From Bacillus sp. MUM 116 (GTDB taxonomy: Bacteria > Bacillota > Bacilli > Bacillales > Cytobacillaceae): a stretch of DNA of 64,000 nucleotides. Under the pieces are notes generated by a model. That model saw only the letters and a program-made list of their open reading frames with translations, ran no database searches and was not told the origin of the DNA. This document shows positions 25,980-33,016 of the stretch, one piece after another; within the stretch, counting starts at the first letter, position 1, and every line of letters begins with the position of its first letter. The position numbers and the translations under genes were made by a program. The stretch is from assembly GCF_001866655.1 (NCBI RefSeq), contig NZ_MLYR01000037.1, positions 1-64,000 of the forward strand. The letters are read 5' to 3'.

Positions 25980-26552
25980 ATGCAAACAGTTGTGGAGGGA
26001 GCTTTACAGCTTCCGGCATCAGTGCTTACCATTGGAGCGCTGGATGGAGTGCATAAGGGACATCAAGCATTAATTAAAACCGCAAAGGAGAGGGCAACCG
26101 AGCTAGGGGTTCCATTAGTGGTGTACACGTTTGACCCGCCGCCAAGGGTTTATTTTAAAAATGCGATGTTGCTATCTTCCTTGCCTGAGAAACTGTTAAA
26201 GCTTGAATCTCTTGGAGTAGACTTTTGTATCATCGCTCCCTTCAATGAACACTATATGACAAAGGAAGTAAGCTCCTTTATATCTGAAATTACAGAACTT
26301 AATCCGGTAGAAATTTGGGAAGGGCCGGATTTCCATTTTGGAAAAAATCGTGAAGGAACGATTGATACTTTACAGAAATATTTTTCCGTAAAAATCATGC
26401 AGTCATTAAGGTGTCCATCGGGTGAAATTATTTCCTCGAGCCGGATTCGAACTCTTTTTAAAGAGAATAAGCAAGTTCAAGCTGAACAACTTTTAGGCTG
26501 GAATCTTCCAGAGGTGTTAATAAAGGAAAATCAATATATTCTAATGAATTAA
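25980..26552 (+). CDS. Stand-alone FAD synthetase (FMN adenylyltransferase) domain
   Basis: The 190-residue protein matches only the N-terminal half of bifunctional RibF. The nucleotidyltransferase loop GALDGVHKGHQALI carries the HxGH motif near residue 27, and SSSRIRTLF near 150 is the second conserved motif. The C-terminal riboflavin kinase domain is absent (RibF is about 310 residues). Predicted reaction: FMN plus ATP to FAD. Its place just after the FAD-using monooxygenase suggests a dedicated FAD supply. This is a paralogue; the housekeeping ribF is expected elsewhere. Confidence 0.82.
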   Translation: MQTVVEGALQLPASVLTIGALDGVHKGHQALIKTAKERATELGVPLVVYTFDPPPRVYFKNAMLLSSLPEKLLKLESLGVDFCIIAPFNEHYMTKEVSSFISEITELNPVEIWEGPDFHFGKNREGTIDTLQKYFSVKIMQSLRCPSGEIISSSRIRTLFKENKQVQAEQLLGWNLPEVLIKENQYILMN

Positions 26553-26567
26553 AAGGAGTCGTTAAAA

Positions 26568-26999
26568 ATGGCACATACAAGATATCGTAAATTTGAAACG
26601 AATAAATTTTATCCTACTAGTTTCGGAGAAAAATCTCATCATGTAGCAAATGAATTTAGTATGGTCGTTCGTGCCGGAAATCGGATTTTTATGAGAGGGC
26701 AAACCGGATTTGATATAGAAGGAAATTTTCATGGTTTGAATGATGTCATTGAACAAACAGAAAATGCGTGCCGCTGCATTAAGCAGCTTTTAGAAGAAGC
26801 AGGCGGAAAATTGGAGGATGTCTGCAAACTTACCACCTATGTAACAGATCGGAATTATCGAAAAGATGTCTACAGTGTGATTGCAAAACATTTTAAAGGT
26901 GTTTATCCAGTAAGCACGGGTCTTGTTGTTAACGGACTGGCTCTTCCTGAAATGCTGGTCGAAATTGATGTAGAAGCAGTCATTAGTGATGAGGAGTAA
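26568..26999 (+). CDS. RidA/YjgF-family protein
   Basis: The 143-residue protein has the YjgF/chorismate-mutase-like fold: IFMRGQTGFDIEGNF near residue 43, QTENACRCIKQLLEEAGGKL near 63 and the C-terminal strand GLALPEMLVEIDVEAV. Canonical RidA has an Arg at the start of the RLP segment (E. coli Arg105) needed for imine hydrolysis; here that position reads LALP, with Ala. It may thus catalyse another hydrolysis, as proposed for RutC-type members. AAAGGAG precedes the ATG, 15 bases after the FAD synthetase gene. Confidence 0.88.
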   Translation: MAHTRYRKFETNKFYPTSFGEKSHHVANEFSMVVRAGNRIFMRGQTGFDIEGNFHGLNDVIEQTENACRCIKQLLEEAGGKLEDVCKLTTYVTDRNYRKDVYSVIAKHFKGVYPVSTGLVVNGLALPEMLVEIDVEAVISDEE

Positions 27000-27055
27000 A
27001 TAATAGAAGAAACTAGTAATCATAAAAAATAGAATAAGATGGGCAGCATATGATG

Positions 27056-27083
27056 AGCTTTTGCGTTTGCAGCTCCGTTTTTT
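27056..27083 (+). terminator. Weak intra-operon hairpin
   Basis: GAGCT and AGCTC around an 11-base loop, followed by CGTTTTTT. It probably attenuates transcription before the DUF1028 gene. Confidence 0.45.
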
Positions 27084-27101
27084 AATAAAGGAGGAAATAT
27101 G

Positions 27102-27779
27102 ATGACATTTTCTGTGGCGGCAAGGTGCGCAACTACAGGAGCTTTAGGGGCAATTGTTACTTCAAGCAGTCCGGCTGTTGGGGCGAGATGTCCTTGGATT
27201 AAGTCTAACGTTGGAGTGATTCTCACACAAAATGTAACAGACCCTCGCTTGGCTGATATAGGATTAACAACATTGGAAAAAGGCTATGATGCACAAGCGG
27301 CAATTAGGACAATGACAGCCGCTTCGGATTTTCCTGAATACCGGCAATTAGCTGTTGTAAATGCAAATGGAGATGCTAGCGTTTTTACTGGTGATAGAGC
27401 CCTTGGGATTCATGGTGAATTTTATGCTGATAATGTGGCCTGCATTGGAAATCTATTAAGTGATTCGACCATTCCAAAAATGATGGGGCATTATTTTAAT
27501 AAGCTTCAAGATAGTCCCTTAGCAGAACGACTTATTTCCACCATTGAACTAGGATTTGAAATGGGAGGAGAGCTGGATGGTGAGCATTCCATTGCCCTCT
27601 TAATCTATCATCCTGATGCTCCATTTGCTTATGTAGACCTGCGAATTGATTACAGCGATGACCCACTTAATGATTTGAAAAAGCTTTGGGAGATTTATGG
27701 TCCTCAATCAGAAAACTATAAAGTAAGAGCGCTTGAACCTGAATCTGCACCGTCCTATGGAGTGAAAGGGGACGAGTGA
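27102..27779 (+). CDS. DUF1028 family protein (putative Ntn-type hydrolase)
   Basis: The 225-residue protein matches the DUF1028 pattern: TFSVAARCATTGALGAIVTS at the N-terminus, AVGARCPWIKSNVGVILTQN near residue 28 and QLAVVNANGDASVFTG. The family is thought to adopt an Ntn-hydrolase-like fold, but its reaction is not established. AAAGGAGG lies seven bases before the second ATG (27102), preferred over 27099. Presence in an operon with a monooxygenase, RidA-like protein and M20 hydrolase suggests hydrolysis of an amide intermediate. Confidence 0.8.
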   Translation: MTFSVAARCATTGALGAIVTSSSPAVGARCPWIKSNVGVILTQNVTDPRLADIGLTTLEKGYDAQAAIRTMTAASDFPEYRQLAVVNANGDASVFTGDRALGIHGEFYADNVACIGNLLSDSTIPKMMGHYFNKLQDSPLAERLISTIELGFEMGGELDGEHSIALLIYHPDAPFAYVDLRIDYSDDPLNDLKKLWEIYGPQSENYKVRALEPESAPSYGVKGDE

Positions 27780-27815
27780 TTTTAGTGTTGCAAGAAAGAG
27801 GTGTGTGATAGAGGC

Positions 27816-29057
27816 ATGCAAATCAATATTGAAAGATTACTAGCGGATATTGAAAAGTACTCGAAATATGGTGAAAGTCCAAATGGCGGGACAACCAGAC
27901 CAAGTTTCTCGGAGGCAGATATACTTGTTCGTGAACTTTTTATCCATGAATTGGCGGACATGGGCTTAAGTCTGATAATCGACGGCGCAGCAAATATTTG
28001 GGGACGGTTAAAAGGGTCCGGGAAAAAGGAAGGCTGTCTTGTCATCGGTTCTCATTTGGACGCTGTCCCGAATGGCGGAAAGTATGACGGAGCGCTTGGG
28101 GTTTTAACCGCGAAGGAGATGATTAAGACCCTTACAGAGAATAATATTGTTTTAGATCACGATGTGGAGATTGTCTCTTTTACAGCTGAGGAGTCCAATG
28201 ATTTCAATTTATCTACGTTTGGAAGTCGATCCTATGTCGGTAAATTAACAAAAGCTTTGCTTGAAAATGCATGTGATTCTAAGGGGAATTTGATAAAGGA
28301 TGAATTAGAGAAGGTCGGCGGCTCACTTGGAAAATTCCCGGATATGGAAAAGACATTCAAGGATAAAAAAGCATTTATTGAGCTTCATATCGAGCAGGGG
28401 CAGCGTTTAGAGAGCGAGAATATTTCTTTAGCCATCATTGATAAGGTAGTGGGGATGTATCGAAGTACCCTGAAGGTAATCGGTCAATCCAATCATTCTG
28501 GTACAACGATGATGGAGCACCGAAAAGATGCCTTGGCCGCTGCGGCGGAAATCATTCTCCTAATTGAACATATTTGTAAAAATGAGGGGAATGATTTAGT
28601 CGGAACGGTTGGGAAACTGATTGTATCTCCGAATGCTACAAATATTATACCGGGCATGGTAGAATTTACTTTTGAAATAAGAGGAGAATCAGAAAATCAA
28701 ATCTATGAAGTGGTAAACAAAATTCAAGATAATTGGAGACAAATTGCGCTTGAAAGAGAAGTAAAAGTAGAGGAGAAGGTTTTTTTAAACCAAAAACCAA
28801 TTATCCTTGATCACCATATTGTTTCGGCTCTTCAAAATACTGCAGCAAAATTGGATGAACCTTATCTTAAATTAGCTAGCATGGCTGTACATGATGCTGC
28901 CCATATGGCTTCTGTTACAAAATCGGCGATGGTTTTTGTAAAGAGTAAGGACGGGAAAAGTCACTGTCCAGAAGAATTCAGCAGTCCTATGGATATTGAA
29001 AAAGCAGGTAACCTTATGCTTCATGCTTTGATTCATCTTGATGAGAAATTAGATTAA
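27816..29057 (+). CDS. M20-family Zn-dependent amidohydrolase (N-carbamoyl amino acid hydrolase/allantoate amidohydrolase type)
   Basis: A protein of about 413 residues. Metal-binding motifs are in order: GSHLDAVPNGGKYDGALGVL (His and bridging Asp near 80-90), SFTAEESNDF (Glu pair near 128), FIELHIEQGQRLE (His near 193) and a C-terminal MAVHDAAHMASV (His near 364). This is the HyuC/AmaB/AllC subgroup that cleaves N-carbamoyl or ureido groups or amides. The ATG at 27816 gives the usual N-terminus; a GTG at 27801 is possible. It would be the last step of the operon, releasing ammonia, carbamate or an amino acid. Confidence 0.87.
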   Translation: MQINIERLLADIEKYSKYGESPNGGTTRPSFSEADILVRELFIHELADMGLSLIIDGAANIWGRLKGSGKKEGCLVIGSHLDAVPNGGKYDGALGVLTAKEMIKTLTENNIVLDHDVEIVSFTAEESNDFNLSTFGSRSYVGKLTKALLENACDSKGNLIKDELEKVGGSLGKFPDMEKTFKDKKAFIELHIEQGQRLESENISLAIIDKVVGMYRSTLKVIGQSNHSGTTMMEHRKDALAAAAEIILLIEHICKNEGNDLVGTVGKLIVSPNATNIIPGMVEFTFEIRGESENQIYEVVNKIQDNWRQIALEREVKVEEKVFLNQKPIILDHHIVSALQNTAAKLDEPYLKLASMAVHDAAHMASVTKSAMVFVKSKDGKSHCPEEFSSPMDIEKAGNLMLHALIHLDEKLD

Positions 29058-29089
29058 GAATGCGAGATTAATTCTTATACGGAACCTAC

Positions 29090-29122
29090 AGACGTGAAAA
29101 CGAAAAGTTTGAACGTCTTTTA
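29090..29122 (+). terminator. Possible terminator of the monooxygenase operon
   Basis: AGACGT pairs with ACGTCT, with an inner AAAC/GTTT stem, followed by TTTT. Moderate strength. Confidence 0.5.
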
Positions 29123-29246
29123 AAGATTGGACAAGAATTTACTTTGAATCTATTTTTAGTTAATATTAATCTTGTCTTTTGACCGATAAAGAAATTTTTC
29201 ATTTTCTGGACTTATTTTTGAATTTTCCTAATATTCAATTTCGTGA

Positions 29247-29275
29247 TTGACAGGAGAAAAAACCGTTTGTATAGT
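29247..29275 (+). promoter_or_regulatory. SigA promoter in the 860-base gap before the PuuP-like permease
   Basis: TTGACA, 17 bases, TATAGT: the same hexamers and spacing as at 23868. It precedes a decayed gene and would give the permease a leader of about 640 bases. Confidence 0.75.
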
Positions 29276-29292
29276 GTAAATAGGGTATAGTT

Positions 29293-29306
29293 AAGGAAAA
29301 TATCCT
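29293..29306. promoter_or_regulatory. GGAA-N3-TTCC-like palindrome, candidate operator 2
   Basis: AAGGAAAATATCCT lies 17 bases after the -10 hexamer. It is the least perfect of the three related sites (one arm is TATCC). Confidence 0.4.
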
Positions 29307-29474
29307 ATAATAAAATTTTCCGTATGCCAATGATAAGTGAGGGGGTAAAACTCTATTTTAACGTTTCAATGACAGCGGTTTCAAAACCTGGTCAAATCAT
29401 AACATGAGCTATTGGAAACATGTATAAGCAGATATGTTTTACCATCCTGTATTGATCGCGCTTAAGAAGGAGGA

Positions 29475-29682
29475 GTAGATCTTTTTGAACACATTCGTAA
29501 CCTTATGAACACTTTACCTACACTGTTTATTTCACTTCTTTTGTATTCACTTCTAAGGTCAAATTACATGGGTTCATGTAGATTTATCCATGGCATCAAA
29601 TGTACAAAAAATCATTCCAGAGCATTTTAACATAGTTAATATTCTAAAAATTTTAAATGTTTTTTATTCAAGGGATATTTAA
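29475..29682 (+). pseudogene. Fragment of an NhaC-type Na+/H+ antiporter gene
   Basis: Reading from 29475 gives VDLFEHIRNLMNTLPTLFIS and continues LLLYSLL. This matches the region of NhaC antiporters where a conserved DLFxHIRxM segment precedes a membrane helix. At 29577 one extra T shifts the frame; ignoring it, the sequence continues VDLSMASNVQKIIPEHFNIV to a stop at 29680-29682. Both the N-terminal two thirds and the C-terminus are missing, and an in-frame stop lies just upstream. It is a decayed remnant in the long gap before the permease. The rest of 29123-29920 contains no recognisable gene. Confidence 0.6.
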
Positions 29683-29789
29683 TGGTTAATTCCTTATTTG
29701 AGGTTATTAAATGAAGAAGGTAATTTCAAAATGATGTTGAACGCTTCAGAAGATTGATGTGAAAGGAAAAATTCTGACGATTGTTCAAT

Positions 29790-29804
29790 TTGAAAGCGTT
29801 CACA
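29790..29804. promoter_or_regulatory. cre-like site (CcpA box)
   Basis: TTGAAAGCGTTCACA fits the Bacillus cre consensus WTGNAANCGNWNNCW at every defined position. It lies about 115 bases before the PuuP-like gene, which suggests carbon catabolite control. Confidence 0.55.
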
Positions 29805-29920
29805 GCATCAAATTCTTTTATAAACGAACTAAACGTATTTGAGAGCTATTTTACAAGATGTAATAAATGGTTTTTAAGTAGAAGTGCGAGATTGTATCTC
29901 ATAAATCAGGAGGTAACAAT

Positions 29921-31312
29921 ATGGAAAAGAATACGTATTTAAAACGTTCACTTGGGCTATGGCAAATTGTTATGCTCGGTATGGGGTGGATGGTTCCGAT
30001 GGTTGTATTTGATACGTTTGGGATTGCTTCGGAAGCATCAAATGGACTTGTTCCTCTTGCCTATATGTTCGCTTTAGTTGCAATGCTATTTACTGCATAT
30101 AGCTATGGGAAAATGGTACGGGCGTTTCCAAGTGCAGGTTCATCCTATACGTATACACAAAAGACCATGAATCCGCATCTCGGTTTTCTTATCGGATGGG
30201 CGTCGTTGCTTGACTATTTGCTTATACCTATGGTTAGTGCTCTATTAAATCAAATTTACTTGACCGCTATTTTTCCTAGTGTTCCACCATGGATATGGAT
30301 TGTTGGTTATGTTTTAATTGCTACAACTATTAATCTATGGGGTATTAATGCTACAGCCAACGTCAACACATTTCTAATTATTTATCAAATTCTGGTTATC
30401 GTTTTCTTTATCATTTTAGGAGTCAAAGAATTAAATCAAGGCATGGGAGATGGAACTTTATTTACATCCCTACCTTTTTATAAGCCGAATTTTCAAATTT
30501 CGGGTGTGATTGCTGCTGCTACCGTTTTATGTTTTTCCTTTTTAGGGTTTGATGCGGTGTCAAATTATGCGGAGGAAGCTCTTAATCCGAAAAAAGACAT
30601 TCCGAAAGCCGTTTTTATTACTGCAATTGTCGGGGGTATTATCTTCGTAGTTGGATCGTACTTTACGCAATTATTATTTCCGGATGTTTCGAAATTCAAA
30701 AACCCGGATGCTACCGCACCGGAGATTTCATTTTATGTGGGAGGTAAACTATTTCAATTGTTTTTCCTTGCGGCATCATTTGCCGGGTCATTCGCTTCAG
30801 GGCTTGCTTCACATGCCAGTGTATCAAGACTTTTATACGTTATGGGACGTGATAATGTTCTTCCTAAAAAAATATTCGGACATTTACATTCACGTTTAAG
30901 AACACCTGTCTACAATGTCATTTTAGTTGGAGTCGTTACCCTTACAGCGCTTCTTTTTGATTTGGAAACAGCTACTGAATTTATCAACTTTGGTGCGCTT
31001 ATTGCTTTTACCTTCGTTAACTTATCGGTTATTGCACATTACGCAGTTAAATTGAAAAGGTTTAAGACGCCTAAGGACTTTTTTCTCCATATTGTAATAC
31101 CTGTGATAGGGGCATTATTCGTTGCTGTACTCTGGTATAATCTGCAGCTAGATTCCTTTTTGCTTGGCATCGGCTGGGTTATTATAGGTTTTATCTATCT
31201 TTTGTATATCACAAAATTGTTTAAGGTTAAGCTTTCTACCCTAAAATCTTCTGAGGCAGGTGTTGAGAAGATAAATCCCGATCAACCGGAAAATTCAACC
31301 GTCACAACCTAA
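29921..31312 (+). CDS. PuuP-like APC permease (putrescine/amino acid importer)
   Basis: The 463-residue, 12-helix APC protein resembles E. coli putrescine importer PuuP over its whole length as I recall it. Shared segments include FDTFGIASEASNGLVPLAYM near residue 29, CFSFLGFDAVSNYAEE near 205, YVGGKLFQLFFLAA and GLASHASVSRLLYVMGRDNV near 293. The ATG follows AGGAGG. With the downstream class III aminotransferase and ALDH it fits a transport-transamination-oxidation route for putrescine or a similar amine. A cre-like site and a GGAA/TTCC palindrome lie upstream. Confidence 0.82.
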   Translation: MEKNTYLKRSLGLWQIVMLGMGWMVPMVVFDTFGIASEASNGLVPLAYMFALVAMLFTAYSYGKMVRAFPSAGSSYTYTQKTMNPHLGFLIGWASLLDYLLIPMVSALLNQIYLTAIFPSVPPWIWIVGYVLIATTINLWGINATANVNTFLIIYQILVIVFFIILGVKELNQGMGDGTLFTSLPFYKPNFQISGVIAAATVLCFSFLGFDAVSNYAEEALNPKKDIPKAVFITAIVGGIIFVVGSYFTQLLFPDVSKFKNPDATAPEISFYVGGKLFQLFFLAASFAGSFASGLASHASVSRLLYVMGRDNVLPKKIFGHLHSRLRTPVYNVILVGVVTLTALLFDLETATEFINFGALIAFTFVNLSVIAHYAVKLKRFKTPKDFFLHIVIPVIGALFVAVLWYNLQLDSFLLGIGWVIIGFIYLLYITKLFKVKLSTLKSSEAGVEKINPDQPENSTVTT

Positions 31313-31313
31313 A

Positions 31314-31345
31314 TGGTGACAGGCACCGCTTGTGGACAATTCGTC
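31314..31345. repeat. Dispersed palindromic repeat, degenerate copy E
   Basis: TGGTGACAGGCACCG begins right at the permease stop codon and is followed by TGGACAATTCGTC, which resembles the outer arm of the other copies. The second arm has decayed. Confidence 0.45.
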
Positions 31346-31386
31346 ATTTTTCCATATGGAGTGGACAAATTCCAGGAATAAATTTG

Positions 31387-31415
31387 TTGACAATTATCAA
31401 AATATTTTGTAGATT
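31387..31415 (+). promoter_or_regulatory. Promoter of the aminotransferase-ALDH transcript
   Basis: TTGACA, 17 bases, TAGATT. A perfect palindrome follows seven bases later. Confidence 0.65.
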
Positions 31416-31421
31416 ATATAT

Positions 31422-31436
31422 AAGGAAATATTCCTT
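31422..31436. promoter_or_regulatory. Perfect GGAA-N3-TTCC palindrome, candidate operator 3
   Basis: AAGGAAATATTCCTT has 6-bp arms and a 3-bp centre and overlaps the expected transcription start. It is the best of the three related sites. Confidence 0.55.
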
Positions 31437-31558
31437 AATAAGTCCCTAATTATTTAACACTAGTTTCATGGTAGTAATAGGTTAAGAGATTTTTACCCGG
31501 TAAAACATCTAAGATTAAGTCATAAGAGATAAATATATATTTTTAGGAGGTAGTACCC

Positions 31559-32935
31559 ATGGTAAGTCCGCAAACAGTTTCCCAAATTGAAAATTTGATT
31601 GAAGCAGATAAGAAGCATTATTTACACCCAACAACGGTGCCGAGTTTGTTCCAAAAGAATGGTCCGAAAATCATCTTCCAAGAAGGGAATGGGATCCATG
31701 TAACAGATGTAAAAGGAGACACATACATTGATGGTGTTTCAATGCTTTGGAATGTTAATTTAGGACATGGAAATAAGGAACTTGCACAAGCTGCCTTCGA
31801 TCAGATGAGTTCGATCGCTTACAGTTCCTCCTTTTATGGCTATACGAATCCAAATGCTGTTCGCTTAGCAGAAAAAGTAGTTTCCCTCGCACCTGGAGAT
31901 TTATCTGCCATCTTCTTTACATCAGGCGGCTCTGAATCAAACGATACTGCATTCAAGCTGGCAAGATTTTATTGGAATTTAAAAGGACGTCCAAGCAAGA
32001 AGAAAATCATCTCTATTAGCCGCAGCTACCATGGTGCGACTGTATCTGCTGGTACGGCAACCGGCATCGATGCCTTCCATAATTTTGCTGGATCAAGAGA
32101 TATTGATATCATCAATGCGAGAGGGCATGTAACCAATTGTGAATTAGGCGATAAAACGGATCCGAATTACGCTGGCTGTATTCGCGATACCATCGAAAAA
32201 CTAGGTTCAGAAAACATTGCCGCTGTAATTCTTGAACCAATTCAAGGGGCAGGCGGAGTTCATGTTTCACCGGAAGGATATTTAAAGGCGGTAAAAGAGC
32301 TATGCCAGGCAAATGATATTCTATTAATTGCCGATGAAGTTATTTGTGGTTTCGGACGTACAGGTAAGTGGTTCGGTGTTGATAATTGGAATGTTGTGCC
32401 GGATATTATGAGTGTCGCAAAAGGAATTACTAGTGGATATGCCCAACTTGGAGGAGTCTTAGTAAATCAAGAAATTAGAGATACTATTGTTCAATACGAT
32501 CAAATTTTGGGACATGGATTTACGTATAGCGGACACCCAACAGCATGTGCAGTCGCATTGAAAAATATTGAAATTTTTGAACGCGATAATCTTCTAGAAA
32601 ATGTAAACAACATGGAGGATGTACTGAAAAAAGGCTTCGCTTATCTGGCTGATAAGCATCTACATTTCTCAAAATCGAGAGCAGTAGGTCTTCTTGCCGG
32701 TTTTGATCTCCAGGCTGACCGCGATACAGATACACCTTTCGAACAATCGATTCGCGCCGCATCATTTGTGGTTGAACATTGTTTTAAAAATAAATTAATC
32801 CTAAGGGCAGCAGATTTTGAGGAAGGAAAAAATATTGTTGCCATTGCACCGCCGCTCATTATTAATAAAGAAGAAGTAGAAGAGATTATAAGTATAGTAG
32901 ACGATGCATTAACAGCTTTTGAAAGAACACTTTAA
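31559..32935 (+). CDS. Class III aminotransferase (SpuC-like, amine:pyruvate type)
   Basis: The 458-residue PLP enzyme of aminotransferase class III has FTSGGSESNDTAFKLARFYW near residue 120, SRSYHGATVSAGTATG near 157, the PLP-Asp motif LLIADEVICGFGRTGKWFG near 257 and the PLP lysine in SVAKGITSGYAQLGG near 285. N-terminal motifs resemble putrescine/taurine/beta-alanine:pyruvate aminotransferases. After a PuuP-like importer it probably deaminates putrescine or a related amine to an aldehyde for the next gene. The ribosome site is TAGGAGG. Confidence 0.87.
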   Translation: MVSPQTVSQIENLIEADKKHYLHPTTVPSLFQKNGPKIIFQEGNGIHVTDVKGDTYIDGVSMLWNVNLGHGNKELAQAAFDQMSSIAYSSSFYGYTNPNAVRLAEKVVSLAPGDLSAIFFTSGGSESNDTAFKLARFYWNLKGRPSKKKIISISRSYHGATVSAGTATGIDAFHNFAGSRDIDIINARGHVTNCELGDKTDPNYAGCIRDTIEKLGSENIAAVILEPIQGAGGVHVSPEGYLKAVKELCQANDILLIADEVICGFGRTGKWFGVDNWNVVPDIMSVAKGITSGYAQLGGVLVNQEIRDTIVQYDQILGHGFTYSGHPTACAVALKNIEIFERDNLLENVNNMEDVLKKGFAYLADKHLHFSKSRAVGLLAGFDLQADRDTDTPFEQSIRAASFVVEHCFKNKLILRAADFEEGKNIVAIAPPLIINKEEVEEIISIVDDALTAFERTL

Positions 32936-32947
32936 TTTTGGAAAAAT

Positions 32948-32994
32948 AACAGGTCAGCGATGAGCTAAGGAGAGGCTCTCTGACCTGTTTATTT
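32948..32994 (+). terminator. Hairpin between aminotransferase and ALDH genes
   Basis: AACAGGTCAG pairs with CTGACCTGTT, with a possible inner GAGC/GCTC stem, followed by TATTTAC. A partial terminator or processing site. Confidence 0.6.
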
Positions 32995-33016
32995 ACATAG
33001 ATTAGGAGGGATGTCA

